Assembly: GCA_018333785.1 (NCBI GenBank)
Contig: JAGXSU010000061.1
Coordinates: 1 to 64,000, forward strand
Direction of reading: 5' to 3'
Source: Methylomicrobium sp.
GTDB taxonomy: Bacteria; Pseudomonadota; Gammaproteobacteria; Methylococcales; Methylomonadaceae
Length of the DNA: 64,000 bases
Below, one piece after another: positions 6,904 to 16,538 of this stretch. The position numbers were made by a program, and so were the translations under genes. The notes beneath the pieces are model-generated. The model saw nothing but the letters and a program-made list of their open reading frames with translations. It ran no database searches and was not told the origin of the DNA. How positions within the stretch are numbered: the first letter of the stretch is position 1; each line of letters opens with the position of its first letter.

Positions 6904-9639
6904 ATGTCTTTTTCAACAATGCACGGTTGTCACCGTAACGATTCCCCTGCCCGGCACGCCGAGGCCGCGGAAACCGTTGCTGCCAGCCTCTCGGTAGAAC
7001 CCGCTGATGGCCTCGATAAGGCAGAGGCCGCTATCAGGCTTGCCAATCACGGCCTAAACCAGCTGGTTGGCAAGCCACCGCGCCCGGCTTGGCTCAAGTT
7101 TTTTGATCAGTTCCGTAACTTCTTGGTCATCGTACTACTTGGGGCTGCGGGGCTAGCCGGTTCAGTAGGTGATATCAAGGATGCAGTCATTATCGGCATT
7201 GTGGTTCTGTTCAACGCTACACTGGGTTTCTTTCAGGAACACCGCGCCGAAGCGGCCCTGGCCGCACTCAAGAACATGCTGGCTCCGACCGCGCGCGTTC
7301 GTCGTAACGGACAGGTTGCACAAATATTGGCGACCGAATTGGTACCGGGCGATGTCTTGCTGTTGGAATCTGGTGACCGTATCCCGGCGGATGCGCGTGT
7401 ATTACAGGCCCATTCAGCCGAAGTAGCAGAAGCCGCGCTCACCGGTGAATCGCAGGCGGTAAGCAAAAGCCCGGAAGCCGTGGCAAAAAATGCGATATTG
7501 GCTGAACGCCGCTCGATGATTTACATGAATACTGTTGTCACGCGCGGCCGTATCGAGGCTATCGTCACCGCGACCGGGATGTGCACCGAGATGGGCAAGT
7601 TGGCGAGTTTACTGGCTGAGACCGTCGAGTTCGCCACACCTTTACAGATTCAGCTGGATCGACTAGGTAAGAGCCTCGCCTTAATTGCCGGGGTTGTGGT
7701 CACATTGATTTTTACAATTGGCATCGAACGTGGCGATGACCTGGTGGGAACGGCAATGACCGCGATTGCGCTTGCGGTGGCTGCCATTCCCGAAGGACTG
7801 CCAGCGGTGGTAACCGTCACACTCGCACTTGGTATGCACCGGATGGCCAAGCGTCACGCTATCGTCAAGAAGCTGGCAGCGGTCGAAACCCTGGGCTGTA
7901 CAACGGTGATTTGTTCCGATAAAACCGGCACGCTGACCTTGAACCAGATGACTGCGCGCCGGATTTTTTATAGAGGGCGTAATTTTGCCGTCAGCGGTGA
8001 AGGATACCGTGGTGAAGGCAACATTACGCCGGAGGACGGGCGGCCCATGGCCGACCTAAGCAGTATGCGCTACCCGGCAGCACTTTGCGCCGATGCCCGA
8101 ATTCACCATGGTGAGCTGATTGGCGATCCCACTGAGGGCGCTTTGCTGGCCCTGGCTGAAAAGATATCCTCCGAAACGCCCCTGGAAGCCCTGAAGGAAC
8201 GTTACCCTCGTATTGCCGAAATTCCTTTCGATTCAGCCAACAAATTCATGGCCACTTTCCACGCTGCGGGTGACATCGTGCAGCTATGGGTGAAAGGTGC
8301 GCCGGACGTGCTGCTTAATCGCGCCGGGCGCTGGCTTGCTGAAACAGATGAACAACCACTGGATGCCTCTGCTCGCAGCACATTTATCGCTCAGAACGCT
8401 GCCTTGGCCGAACAGGCCATGAGAGTACTTGCTGTTGCAGGGCGTTGCATTGCAGTCGATGAATTCGATCCCAAGGGGGATCTGATGCACTGGACTCGCG
8501 ATTTAACGCTGATTGGGCTGGTTGGCATCATCGACCCACCTCGCCCGGAAGCCCGAGATGCCATTTGCGTCTGTCAAGGCGCAGGCATCGCAGTGAAAAT
8601 GATTACCGGAGATCATCGGACGACCGCAGCCGCGATTGCCCAAGCTCTTGGTCTTGTCGGCGACACTTGTGAAGGCAGCGAAATCGAAGGTCTGGAAGCA
8701 ACCGAGCTGGCTGAGCTTGTCGAACGCACTGCGGTGTTCGCGCGCGTGGCGCCCGAACACAAGCTGCGCATCGTCGAAGCATTAAAGGCGCACGGCCACG
8801 TCGTGGCGATGACCGGTGACGGGGTCAACGACGCACCGGCTCTGAAAGCCGCCGATATCGGGGTAGCCATGGGTATCACCGGCACCGAAGTGACAAAAGA
8901 AGCCGCAACACTGGTACTCACCGACGATAACTTCACCAGTATCGTGGGTGCGGTAAAAGAGGGGCGTACAATCTACGACAACATCATAAAATTTGTGCGA
9001 TTCCAGTTGTCGACCAATATTGGCGCGATTCTTACCGTGCTGGGGGCGACGCTCTTGGGCATGCCAACGCCCTTTACCGCCATTCAGATTCTTTGGGTCA
9101 ACATCATCATGGATGGGCCACCAGCCATGACCCTCGGCGTGGAGCCCGCAGCCTATGGCATTATGAATGTCCCACCTCGTCGATCGGATGTCGGCATTTT
9201 GACAGGCCGTCGTATGCTGCGATTGACGTTTTATGGCTTGACGATGGCTCTGGGTACGCTCACGGCCTATGCCTGGGGCGAACGGCACGGAAATCATGCT
9301 TATGCGGTGACGATGGCTTTTACCACTTTCGTGCTGTTTCAGTTTTTCAATATATTCAACGCCCGTTCCGAACACGGTAGCGCTTTCAATAGACAGTTAT
9401 TTGCCAATCGCAAGCTTTGGCTTGCCTTGGTCGTTGTGGTTGTCTTGCAGGTAATGGTCGTTCACATGACATCCGCGCAATTGATATTCGATACTGTCGA
9501 TTTGAGTTTGGCCGATTGGCTTTTGTCCGTGCTCTTAGCATCAACCGTTCTAGTGCTTGAAGAGACGCGAAAGCTGCTATTTTGGTTATTCAGACACTTA
9601 TTCAGGCTTTTCGCTAGCAAGCAATCCGGCAATTCTTAA
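6904..9639 (+). CDS. P-type cation-translocating ATPase (P2, Ca2+-type)
   Basis: Complete 911-residue P2-ATPase of PacL/PMCA type. Landmarks are the actuator loop TGES (residues 180-183), membrane helix 4 motif IPEGLPAVV, the phosphorylation motif DKTGTLT with Asp339, the nucleotide-binding segment KGAPDVLL, the TGDH loop and the hinge GDGVND (638-643). Helix 6 reads WVNIIMDGPPAMTLG, close to the NLVTDGLPA of Ca2+ pumps. It probably exports Ca2+ (or Na+/Mn2+) at the inner membrane using ATP. The start ATG at 6904 has only a weak upstream site (GGAACC at 6893). The upstream exchanger gene and downstream CBS gene are both broken, so this is the only intact part of the module. Confidence 0.92.
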   Translation: MSFSTMHGCHRNDSPARHAEAAETVAASLSVEPADGLDKAEAAIRLANHGLNQLVGKPPRPAWLKFFDQFRNFLVIVLLGAAGLAGSVGDIKDAVIIGIVVLFNATLGFFQEHRAEAALAALKNMLAPTARVRRNGQVAQILATELVPGDVLLLESGDRIPADARVLQAHSAEVAEAALTGESQAVSKSPEAVAKNAILAERRSMIYMNTVVTRGRIEAIVTATGMCTEMGKLASLLAETVEFATPLQIQLDRLGKSLALIAGVVVTLIFTIGIERGDDLVGTAMTAIALAVAAIPEGLPAVVTVTLALGMHRMAKRHAIVKKLAAVETLGCTTVICSDKTGTLTLNQMTARRIFYRGRNFAVSGEGYRGEGNITPEDGRPMADLSSMRYPAALCADARIHHGELIGDPTEGALLALAEKISSETPLEALKERYPRIAEIPFDSANKFMATFHAAGDIVQLWVKGAPDVLLNRAGRWLAETDEQPLDASARSTFIAQNAALAEQAMRVLAVAGRCIAVDEFDPKGDLMHWTRDLTLIGLVGIIDPPRPEARDAICVCQGAGIAVKMITGDHRTTAAAIAQALGLVGDTCEGSEIEGLEATELAELVERTAVFARVAPEHKLRIVEALKAHGHVVAMTGDGVNDAPALKAADIGVAMGITGTEVTKEAATLVLTDDNFTSIVGAVKEGRTIYDNIIKFVRFQLSTNIGAILTVLGATLLGMPTPFTAIQILWVNIIMDGPPAMTLGVEPAAYGIMNVPPRRSDVGILTGRRMLRLTFYGLTMALGTLTAYAWGERHGNHAYAVTMAFTTFVLFQFFNIFNARSEHGSAFNRQLFANRKLWLALVVVVVLQVMVVHMTSAQLIFDTVDLSLADWLLSVLLASTVLVLEETRKLLFWLFRHLFRLFASKQSGNS

Positions 9640-9651
9640 GGCGTTACCATT

Positions 9652-10270
9652 ATGTTTACAATCCATGGCGTTACCGGCCAGATATTCAGTGGTACGCTGG
9701 AAGAAATGCAGCGAGTACATGAGCTCAAACAATCCAAGTCCATCCGGGCTATTGCCCATGAGGGTGACGAATTAGGCGGTGTCGGAACTGAAAACAGGCG
9801 AAAACAAGAGGAAGCCGAACGGGCCTACCGGCTTATGCTCCCCAAAAATCTTGAACGAGGCCCTCTCTATCATGCCAACCAGATTATGCAGCAACAGGTG
9901 ATCACTGTCTCGTCCGATGTCGATGTGGCACAGGCATGGCGCATTTTGCGTGATCACGGCATCCATCAGGCACCGGTACTGGACTGCGGAATGAGACGGT
10001 TGGTGTTGTCAACGAGCGCAATCTATTGACTGCCATCAATATTGATGGCGATCAGATCGTCGAATCGATGAATAGGCGGGTGGAGCACGTCATGACCACC
10101 CCAATTGTCGCCGCTGCACCAGTGACGGATATTCGGAGAATCGCCTCAGTCATGATCAATCAAGACTTAGACGGGGTACCAATGATCAAGGGTTATTAGT
10201 GGGCTTTATTACCCGTGGTGATATTTTGCGAGCGGTAGTTAAGGAACCGCCGCTAAGCCTATGGCAATGA
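9652..10270 (+). pseudogene. CBS-domain protein with two frameshifts
   Basis: The gene starts 13 bases after the ATPase. The first frame (MFTIHGVTGQIFSGTLEEM through ANQIMQQQVITVSSDVDVAQ and IHQAPVLD) holds an N-terminal coiled region and most of CBS1. Near 10000 the frame slips and continues as VGVVNERNLLTAINIDGDQI and HVMTTPIVAAAPVTDIRRIA to GVPMIKGY, then stops. A second slip near 10195 gives LLVGFITRGDILRAVVKEPP and the end at 10270. Rejoined, it would be a normal two-CBS protein of about 205 residues, probably an adenine-nucleotide-sensing regulator of the adjacent transport system. As written only the first CBS half is made. Sequencing error is the alternative. Confidence 0.75.
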
Positions 10271-10932
10271 TTGCCTGTGCATCAAATCAGCACGACGCCA
10301 TTGTATTTTATCTGGCGGACGGTCTGGCGATTTCGCTTGCCGCTATAACTCACGGAATGTGTATTCTCGGCCTTTTTGAACACCCGTGACCTGGATCCAA
10401 CTCAAATCGCCGTCCGCCATCGTCATCATGTCTATTGCTGTTGCCCCAATCGTAGTGATCAGAAAATCAGCTAACAAACACTAATTCTGCTTATTTTCTC
10501 TTCTTAGAATGACCCAGTTAAAAGCTTACTCAACATCAATTTTATAATTCAAACCAGGAAATATCTCTACAAAACCGAGAATTATCGATTTTTCGGGTAT
10601 CGGACAGAATGGCAAAACTCAAGTTCATGAATTTACTGAACAGATACGAATATAGAAGTCAGCTCCGCAACCATAAGGAGCCACTGATGAATAATGTTTT
10701 CAGCTAACTGAATGTCGCAAATTTGGCCGATAGGGTGAGGTCGTCAATGGCTTCTTTGGAGACCTCCACTCCGCAGAATCTGGATTGGCTGACTGACAGC
10801 TTTGGAGAAGCGCAAGTGACAAAAATGGGTCGGTTTGCCCCAGTCACTATTAGAAAAAATTGAATTTTTTGAATGGCAGCTATGGAGAAGTTTCACATAG
10901 TTTATAAGTCGGTATTTTCTATCAGACCTTTG
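10271..10932. other. 660-base gap with no supportable gene
   Basis: A 40-codon ORF at 10267-10389 (starting MIACASNQHDAIVFYLADG) overlaps the end of the CBS gene as ATGA but matches nothing I recognise. It may be the stub of another transport-module gene. The rest of the gap shows only short interrupted frames. It probably represents decay after the module was inactivated. Confidence 0.4.
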
Positions 10933-11331
10933 CTAATGCCTGAGGTTTTCTATGTATTTTATCCCAAGCAACTTAAGCAATACCGTCCTGAAAGCCTTCC
11001 CAATTGGATAAAAAACTCGGGAGCCGATCTTTGAGCCAAAGAATAAATAATTGACTCGATTGAAAATTCCAAAAGGCGTACTTAACAATGCAAGGATCTG
11101 GATAGCGTCAGGCCCGTAATAGATGACATCTTTAAACTTGACGACCATGCCTTGGTCTATGTCAAGGCCTGCTGCCGTTATCTCATCCATAATTTCACTG
11201 GGTTGACGGGCATCGACCAAATGTAATCGCCCTACCGCGTCCCGGATTCGAATGTATTTGCAATACGTCCTGCAGTCAGGGCATTCGCCATCGTAAACGA
11301 GCCAAATATCATCATTATTGATCTTTTTCAT
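10933..11331 (-). CDS. DCC-family (DUF393) thiol-disulfide oxidoreductase-like protein
   Basis: About 132 residues starting MKKINNDDIWLVYDGECPDC. The DxxCxxC signature of the DCC family is seen as YDGECPDCRTYCKYI near residues 13-27, followed by LHLVDARQPSE and the family C-terminal part with IQILALL and YPIGKAFRT. A redox role is assumed for the family because of the CxxC pair, but substrates are unknown. I prefer the ATG at 11331; a TTG at 11364 would add 11 residues and lacks family support. The hemolysin-III gene lies 37 bases upstream on the same strand, so the two may be cotranscribed. Confidence 0.75.
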   Translation of the reverse strand: MKKINNDDIWLVYDGECPDCRTYCKYIRIRDAVGRLHLVDARQPSEIMDEITAAGLDIDQGMVVKFKDVIYYGPDAIQILALLSTPFGIFNRVNYLFFGSKIGSRVFYPIGKAFRTVLLKLLGIKYIENLRH

Positions 11332-11368
11332 TGCGTGATGAGTCTCAAAATCAACCAATAACAAGATT

Positions 11369-12046
11369 TCAAGCCACGAAGTTGAGAATCGTCAAGTAAT
11401 GGCTGAAACTACCCAGTAATACAAGAATATGCCAAATTCCATGGAAATAACTGACTTTCCCATCGTGCAGGTAAAAAAACACCCCGACGGTATAAAAGAT
11501 GCCCCCCACACAACAGGCTGTAAAAACCTGCCAGGGCAAGACCTGCAACAAGGGGTTGATAGCAACCACCATCAACCAACCCATCGTCAGGTAAATAATC
11601 ACTGGAAGCACCCGGTTGCCCTGCTTCGGCATTAAGTCCAGAATGATTCCCAACAATGCCATGCCCCAGGTAACTGCAAATAATGGCCAACCCACGCTGT
11701 CGCGAAGTGTTACCAGCGCAAACGGAGTGTAAGTCCCTGCAATCAGAAGATAAATGGACACATGGTCGAGTTTTGAAAAGACGGCCTTGGCGTTGCCACT
11801 GGACGAATGATAAAGGGTCGCAAACACAAAGGTCAGGATAAGTGCGCCCCCATAGATACTGAACGTGATGACCTTCCACAAATCACCAGTAAAGATAGCG
11901 ATGGATATCAGCCAAGCAATTCCACAAACAGCAGCTATCGCACCGAATAAGGCGGTGACCGTATTTAATCGCTCTGCTTTACTCTCAAACACCAAACCAA
12001 GCCTGCCTGTTTTGATTCTCTGATGCCATAAAATTAGCCACAGCAT
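11369..12046 (-). CDS. hemolysin III / PAQR-type membrane protein
   Basis: 225 residues with seven predicted membrane segments. Conserved PAQR/HlyIII metal-site motifs are present: ATLYHSSS, KLDHVSIYLLIAGTYTPFAL and YFHGIWHILVLLGSFSHY, giving the Ser, His and Asp residues of the predicted zinc site. Bacterial members (YqfA, HlyIII) act in the inner membrane; proposed roles range from hydrolase to lipid homeostasis, and toxin activity is not implied. The start at 12046 gives a family-typical length. The DCC gene follows on the same strand. Confidence 0.85.
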   Translation of the reverse strand: MLWLILWHQRIKTGRLGLVFESKAERLNTVTALFGAIAAVCGIAWLISIAIFTGDLWKVITFSIYGGALILTFVFATLYHSSSGNAKAVFSKLDHVSIYLLIAGTYTPFALVTLRDSVGWPLFAVTWGMALLGIILDLMPKQGNRVLPVIIYLTMGWLMVVAINPLLQVLPWQVFTACCVGGIFYTVGVFFYLHDGKVSYFHGIWHILVLLGSFSHYLTILNFVA

Positions 12047-12317
12047 ACAGAACCCTCAGCCAGCCGAACAACCCAAGCAGGCTTAAAACCACTTAACAAA
12101 CATTTCAACGCAGTCAACCAAGGATGATTGTTTGTCAGTAACTAAACATATGGCAATATGTTATCCATTGATTATTACCCTATTGCGTCAATAGCTTGAC
12201 CATAGCTAAAGCAGGGGTTAGTGAGTTGTTAGTAGGTTATGTTGGAAGATAAAAAAACTAAAATTGAAATTAAGCACAATAAAGCGCATCATTTGATGAA
12301 TTATTTGGAGTTATGCC

Positions 12318-12512
12318 ATGAGAACCACAATAGTATTAGACGATGAATTGCTGGCAAAAGCGCAGGCATTGACCAGCCTTCAGGAAAAATCCAGCTTAGT
12401 GAAAGAAGCGTTGAAAGCATTGATAGAACGGGAAAGCGCAAAAAGGCTGGCCAACTTGGGCGGTACAGAACCAGGATTGGAAGCGATCCCTCGAAGACAA
12501 ACGAACGCCTAG
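12318..12512 (+). CDS. vapB: VapB-type antitoxin (ribbon-helix-helix)
   Basis: 64 residues: MRTTIVLDDELLAKAQALTS, then SLVKEALKALIERESAKRLA and a Pro/Arg tail. This is the DUF2191/VapB layout, a ribbon-helix-helix DNA-binding N-terminus and a C-terminal segment that wraps the toxin. The gene ends four bases before the PIN-domain gene, the normal antitoxin-first order. GGAG at 12307-12310 serves as ribosome site. The promoter is probably within 12150-12300 and is expected to be autorepressed, as in the family. The pair lies next to integron sequences, a usual place for mobile toxin-antitoxin modules. Confidence 0.88.
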   Translation: MRTTIVLDDELLAKAQALTSLQEKSSLVKEALKALIERESAKRLANLGGTEPGLEAIPRRQTNA

Positions 12513-12516
12513 CTAG

Positions 12517-12894
12517 ATGATCCTGGTCGATACCTCGGTCTGGATAGATCACCTGCGCAACAACGATCCAGTCCTTGCAGAATTGCTGCTGCAAAATAAA
12601 GTGCTTTGCCATCCTTTTGTTAGGGGAGAATTGGCGTTAGGTAACCTACAACAGCGTAACAAAATTTTGATCGCCTTAGACAATTTGCCACAAGCACCGC
12701 TGGTTTTTACCGAGGAAGTCAGTTTTTTCATCGAAAGCAACCAACTATTTGGCTTGGGCATTGGCTATATTGACGCGTATTTGCTGGCTTCGACCAGGTT
12801 AATAGGGAACGCCAAGCTATGGACACGCGACAAGCGTTTGTTGTTAGTCGCCACAAAGCTCGAATTGGCAGCGAATGTTGAAGCTTATAACTAG
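12517..12894 (+). CDS. vapC: VapC-type PIN-domain RNase toxin
   Basis: 125 residues starting MILVDTSVWIDHLRNND. The PIN acidic residues are visible: Asp5 in LVDTSVW, Glu38 in RGELALG, Asp86 in IGYIDAYLLAS and Asp105 in WTRDKRL. VapC toxins cleave tRNA or rRNA in a Mg2+-dependent way when free of VapB. All catalytic positions are intact, so the toxin should be active. Coding begins four bases after vapB, implying coupled translation. Confidence 0.9.
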   Translation: MILVDTSVWIDHLRNNDPVLAELLLQNKVLCHPFVRGELALGNLQQRNKILIALDNLPQAPLVFTEEVSFFIESNQLFGLGIGYIDAYLLASTRLIGNAKLWTRDKRLLLVATKLELAANVEAYN

Positions 12895-13241
12895 TACTTA
12901 ATATCATCACAGATGGCATTAAATAAAGCACATCCGGAAAACCTTATTGAAGAATACGAGCTATTTGTATCTATAAATCAGCAAGATATATTATTACCTA
13001 GTTTGTTTTTTAGCTTTCTCTAAACCGGACTGTGGCTCATTTCAACCAACGCATTCTATTTCGGCCAAAACCGGTCGTTGAGGATGCTGGCGAAATTTTT
13101 CATCCCTGAGTCTAGCGAATGGCAGCTTTTCGGCAAACAACTTTGCTACCTCTTTGGCTTGACCCGGCCATCAAGAGACAGTCACCAATTTTCAGCGAAG
13201 GACAGGTAACTGGCTCATTGCTGCCGATGATTTGGCTTTGA
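12895..13241. other. gap between vapC and intI, nothing recognisable
   Basis: About 347 bases with no supportable ORF. It forms the 3' side of both the plus-strand vapBC pair and the minus-strand intI fragment. No attC-like hairpin was found here, so vapBC cannot be shown to be an integron cassette. Confidence 0.4.
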
Positions 13242-14069
13242 TCAATAATCCAGCGGGCTTTTAGCTTCTTTAATCGTCACACTCGGCACCGTGTGGGTGT
13301 AGATCATCGTCGTTTTCAAATCGCTGTGGCCTAGCAATTCCTGAATGGTGCGAATATCGACGTTGGCCTGTAAAAGATGACTGGCGAAACTGTGGCGAAA
13401 GGTATGAGCCGACGCGCGTTTAGTGAGGCGGCTTTTGCGTACAGCACATTTAATCGCACGTTGCACATGTGTTTCGTGCAAATGCCAACGTCGGTAGTCT
13501 TCACTGCCCGGCACCAAAGTCAGCGATTTAGCGGGGAACAACCATTGCCAGGCAAATTCCTTGGCGGCATTTTTATATTTGACGTCCAACGCATTGGGTA
13601 AAAACACCCCGGCAGTTTTTGCTGCCAAATCTTGCTCATGCAGGGCCGCCACATGCTCAATTTGGGCGGCAAGCTCAGCCGTCAACGTTGATGGCATCGG
13701 CAGGGTACGATCTTTTTGGCCTTTGCCATCATGCACGGTCAACACCTGCATATCGAAATTCAAATTCTGTACCCGTAATTTCAGACATTCGAACAAGCGC
13801 AAGCCGCAGCCATACAACAGTTTTGCGATCAAATCATAAGGCGGTTTTAACAATCCGATAACCCGATCCACTTCAGGGCGCGACAATACTACCGGAATGT
13901 ATGGCCGCCGTTTGGCTCGCACCACGCCTTCAACTTTACCAAACTCCTTTTGTAACACGTTCTTGAATAAAAACAGCAGCGCATTGAAGGCCTGATTCTG
14001 GCTGAACGCGGCGACCTGTTTGTTAATGGCGAGATGACTCAAAAAGCCTTTGACATCGTCCATGCCCAA
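13242..14069 (-). pseudogene. intI: integron integrase intI, 3' part (catalytic domain)
   Basis: This 275-residue frame holds the catalytic domain of an integron tyrosine recombinase. Visible residues are Arg91 (GCGLRLFECLKL), His222 and Arg225 (AHTFRHSFASHLL), His248 (LLGHSDLKTT) and nucleophile Tyr257 (MIYTH). The IntI-specific patch between the catalytic boxes is present (LVPGSEDYRRWHLHETHVQR). The core-binding region starts at DDVKGFLSHLAINKQVAAFS. The frame opens with TTG-GGC-ATG at 14069 exactly at the edge of the inserted element; the preceding half of the gene is at 16539-17126. The TTG or the ATG at 14063 could allow internal translation, but without the N-terminal arm the product would probably not recombine. 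Confidence 0.9.
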
Positions 14070-14126
14070 CGAATAAGGTTAGATTTTGTGAGCAAGGCGA
14101 ACCAAAATCTGAACCGTTTGTTGGAC
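14064..14126 (-). other. attC: attC-like recombination site at the end of the intI-splitting element
   Basis: Read on the minus strand, the site has core boxes GTCCAAC (14126-14120, fits RYYYAAC) and GTTGGGC (14070-14064, fits GTTRRRY). Inner arms GGTTCAGATTTTG and CAAAATCTAACC pair perfectly apart from one unpaired base in the first arm. That is the attC pattern, with the extrahelical base marking orientation. Total 63 bases with a short loop. The 3' core box contributes the first codons of the intI catalytic fragment. The first core box is exactly complementary to GTTGGAC at the far end of the element (16539-16533), as expected for a circularised cassette. Confidence 0.7.
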
Positions 14127-14371
14127 AAGCCCGGCCCGGGTGATTTAGCGTGGGGTGGATGCTTTATATAAGAAAATAGCTTTTTGTCGTTTTGAAGGTG
14201 TCGCGACTCGTGGTGAGAGGCGACAGCTTTTCAAGCCTTAAACCGTTGCTAATATCGCAACAGGAACCTAAAGAACCGGCTTTTGGACGCATTATAGTCT
14301 GATTTCGGGCTGAGCGACGTCCTCGGCAGCCGAATGCCGATGCGGAACTCTTCGAAGAACGCGCGAGTCGG

Positions 14372-15517
14372 CTACATAACCGAAGCAACCTGTGGAATAG
14401 TGGCTGATCGGCTTAACGGGAGAGTGGAGATCTTCGGTATCCTCGTTTTGACAATACGCATGTCGCCGCCGCAACACGGGCACTTCAGAGCCGGACGTTT
14501 TTTCAGCCAGGCCAAGGCCTGATTCGGATTGACGCCGAGTAGTAGTTGCAACAGGCTAATCAAGCCTTTGCTGTTGGGATGCAAGAAACCGAAGTTGCGC
14601 GTCCGTCGAAATCCTTTCGGTAAAATATGACGCAGCATCAGCCATAAAAACTCAGCGCCCGGCACGGTTCGGGTTTGTGTGCGTTGGGTCTTGCTGTCTT
14701 GGTAACGGAAGGTCACCTGGCCGTCTTGACTGGCGATGATGTCCTTTTCCTGGATGACGCCTTTATAAAGATAACGCCCCAAATAAACCAGCGCCTTGTC
14801 GCCGTTACCGACCGACTTGACGTCGACGACCCAGGTTTCGGGATACCGTTCCGGCAGAGCCAAGCCTTCCTGGTTAATCGCATCGAGCAATTTTGCGCGG
14901 AACACTTTGGCCAGCGCCTTGTGATTGAACAAATAGCCGGTGCCGCTTTGACGTGAGTGGGGCTTTTTGCTTTGGTCCTTACCGGTCTTGGTTCGCCACA
15001 GTCGTCGTTCAGTATCGATGGCGGCAGCCGGCATGACAACGTGCACATGCGGGTGGTAGTCGAGTCGGCGGGAATGGGTGTGCAGCACCGAGATCGCCCC
15101 GGCGCGTCCCTTGAGCTGGGCGTCGTTTTGAGCAAACGTGTTCAGCGTTTCCCAACTGCAACGCATCATCACGTCGTACAGGGTGCGTTGCTGTTGCCAG
15201 GCCAGCACTCTGAATTCCTTCGGCAGCGTAAAGGTGATGAGGAAATACTCGGCCGGCACTTGTTTTTTCAGTTGCCGCTCCAACCATTGTTGGCTCTCGT
15301 GTTGTTGGCAATGCGGACAGTGGCGATGACCGCAGGAATGTGGGATAAAGTTCTGGTGATCGCAGTCCTCGCAGTGGGCTTGCATCAGGGGGCTGTGCGT
15401 GGTACGGCACAGTTTCATGGCGGCCAGTGCCTTCAGGTGGCTGGGTAAGAGCGAACCTGCGTACTGTTTCCGCAACTCGGCTTCAAAGGTTTCGATCAGA
15501 GACGCGAGGCGGATCAT
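14372..15517 (-). CDS. IS91-family Y2 rolling-circle transposase
   Basis: 381 residues. The N-terminal zinc-binding region has CEDC (49-52) and [11 protein letters not shown] (60-70). The HUH motif is [10 protein letters not shown] with HPHVH at 155-159, and two tyrosines spaced Y-x3-Y occur in VYLGRYLYK (Tyr245, Tyr249), as in Y2 transposases. A C-terminal zinc knuckle reads CPCCGGDM. It would nick and transpose single strands by rolling circle. The ATG at 15517 overlaps the end of the recombinase frame by four bases (ATGA), so the two are translationally coupled. IS91 relatives with an upstream tyrosine recombinase are known. All catalytic motifs look intact. Confidence 0.9.
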   Translation of the reverse strand: MIRLASLIETFEAELRKQYAGSLLPSHLKALAAMKLCRTTHSPLMQAHCEDCDHQNFIPHSCGHRHCPHCQQHESQQWLERQLKKQVPAEYFLITFTLPKEFRVLAWQQQRTLYDVMMRCSWETLNTFAQNDAQLKGRAGAISVLHTHSRRLDYHPHVHVVMPAAAIDTERRLWRTKTGKDQSKKPHSRQSGTGYLFNHKALAKVFRAKLLDAINQEGLALPERYPETWVVDVKSVGNGDKALVYLGRYLYKGVIQEKDIIASQDGQVTFRYQDSKTQRTQTRTVPGAEFLWLMLRHILPKGFRRTRNFGFLHPNSKGLISLLQLLLGVNPNQALAWLKKRPALKCPCCGGDMRIVKTRIPKISTLPLSRSATIPQVASVM

Positions 15518-16421
15518 TGGACGGTCCCCCAGGCGATGACAAAGCCGCCCATCAAGGCATTGATGAGTTGGCTGGCGTTACGGTCAGTACCGTCGGTCAA
15601 ATGTGTATAACGGGCGGTGGTCAGAATGCTGTGGTGACCAAGAATTTTTTGGACTTCAAGCAGGTCAACGCCGGCTTCAATCAGATGTGTGGCATAGCTA
15701 TGCCTTAAACAGTGCGGTGTGATGTTTTTTTTAGACCGCATTCCTTGGCGACCTTACGCAACGCCGTTTGCACGCCGCCACGATCCAGTGGTGTGGTGGC
15801 CGCATGCGCCGACTTCGGACCGCCTTGGCGGCTGGGAAACAGCAACACCGGATTGCGGTGAACCAGCCAAAAGCGGCGTAGTAAGGTCAGTGTCGTTTCC
15901 GGCAACGGTACCAAGCGGTCTTTATTGCCTTTGGCATCCCGAATATGAACACGCTGACGCGCGGCATCGATATCGCCCACCTGAAGCCGTAAGCCCTCGC
16001 CGAGGCGCAGTCCGAGACTGTATAGCGTAAAAAAGAACACCCGGTAACTGACCGAACGGGTCGTCATAAACACACGCTGTGCCTCTGCAACCGTGACGAT
16101 ATCCGGCAACCGCTGACCCTTCGGCGGCTTGATCAAATCCAAATGCGCCCACTGCTTGTTTAGCACATGCTGATAGTAAAACTTGAGACCGTACAGATCG
16201 AGCTTCACGGAACTCCATGAGTGGGTTGCCAATAAATCGGAGAAATACTCTAGCAATTGCGCCTCGGAGAGGTCATGAATTTGTTCATCGAAATACGCAC
16301 CGATGCGCCGAATGGCTCGGGAATAGGCCTCGACCGTCTTCGGTTGAAGCCCCTTGAGTTTCAGGTGTTTGAGATGTGTTTGATAGTTTTGCTTGAAATC
16401 GAAAGTGGATGATGCTGTCAT
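15514..16421 (-). CDS. tyrosine recombinase encoded in two frames across an A-rich slip site
   Basis: The first frame (16421-15705) gives the SAM-like N-terminal domain and the first catalytic box: [34 protein letters not shown] and [16 protein letters not shown] (first Arg). It then stops after LKKTSHRTV. The -1 frame (open from 15741) supplies the missing end: [38 protein letters not shown], i.e. His-x2-Arg, His and Tyr. The frames meet at eight A's (minus strand, 15732-15725), read CTA AAA AAA ACA, so A AAA AAA is a standard -1 slippery heptamer. AAGGA lies about nine bases upstream of it. A -1 shift gives a complete recombinase of about 300 residues. Programmed frameshifting fits, but an inactivating indel is not excluded. 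Confidence 0.75.
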
Positions 16422-16538
16422 AGTCGTGTAACCTCATGATTCGTCGTGGAATTTTCCCTCGTATAAAGAGGGCGTGAGGTTACATTTTATCGTCAATCAA
16501 ACAGCACGGCTTTTCTCCGCGTTAGCGGCTTCGTCCAA

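Larger units (their letters stand above)
14070..16538 (-). mobile_element. 2.47-kb element (IS91-type Y2 transposase + tyrosine recombinase) inserted in intI
   Basis: On the minus strand intI reads ...GGC TTG at 16544-16539 and resumes TTG GGC ATG GAC at 14069. Removing 14070-16538 joins them in frame as D-T-G-L-L-G-M-D-D-V-K. Both junctions are G|TT core sites (G|TTGGAC and G|TTGGGC), and no target duplication is seen. The element carries an attC-like hairpin at its 3' end, a Y2 transposase and a two-frame tyrosine recombinase. The target also ends in CTTG (CAAG on the other strand), a tetranucleotide favoured by IS91-family elements. So it is either a gene cassette integrated into intI by IntI-type recombination, or an IS91-type insertion whose end mimics or has captured an attC site. 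The stretch 14127-14371 between the hairpin and the transposase has no gene. Confidence 0.75.

Noticed and set aside
12318-12894. vapBC as an integron cassette
   Set aside because: It is close to intI but on its 3' side, and no attC-like hairpin follows vapC.
14957-15448. 163-codon plus-strand ORF opposite the Y2 transposase
   Set aside because: Shadow of a transposase with complete HUH and Y2 motifs.
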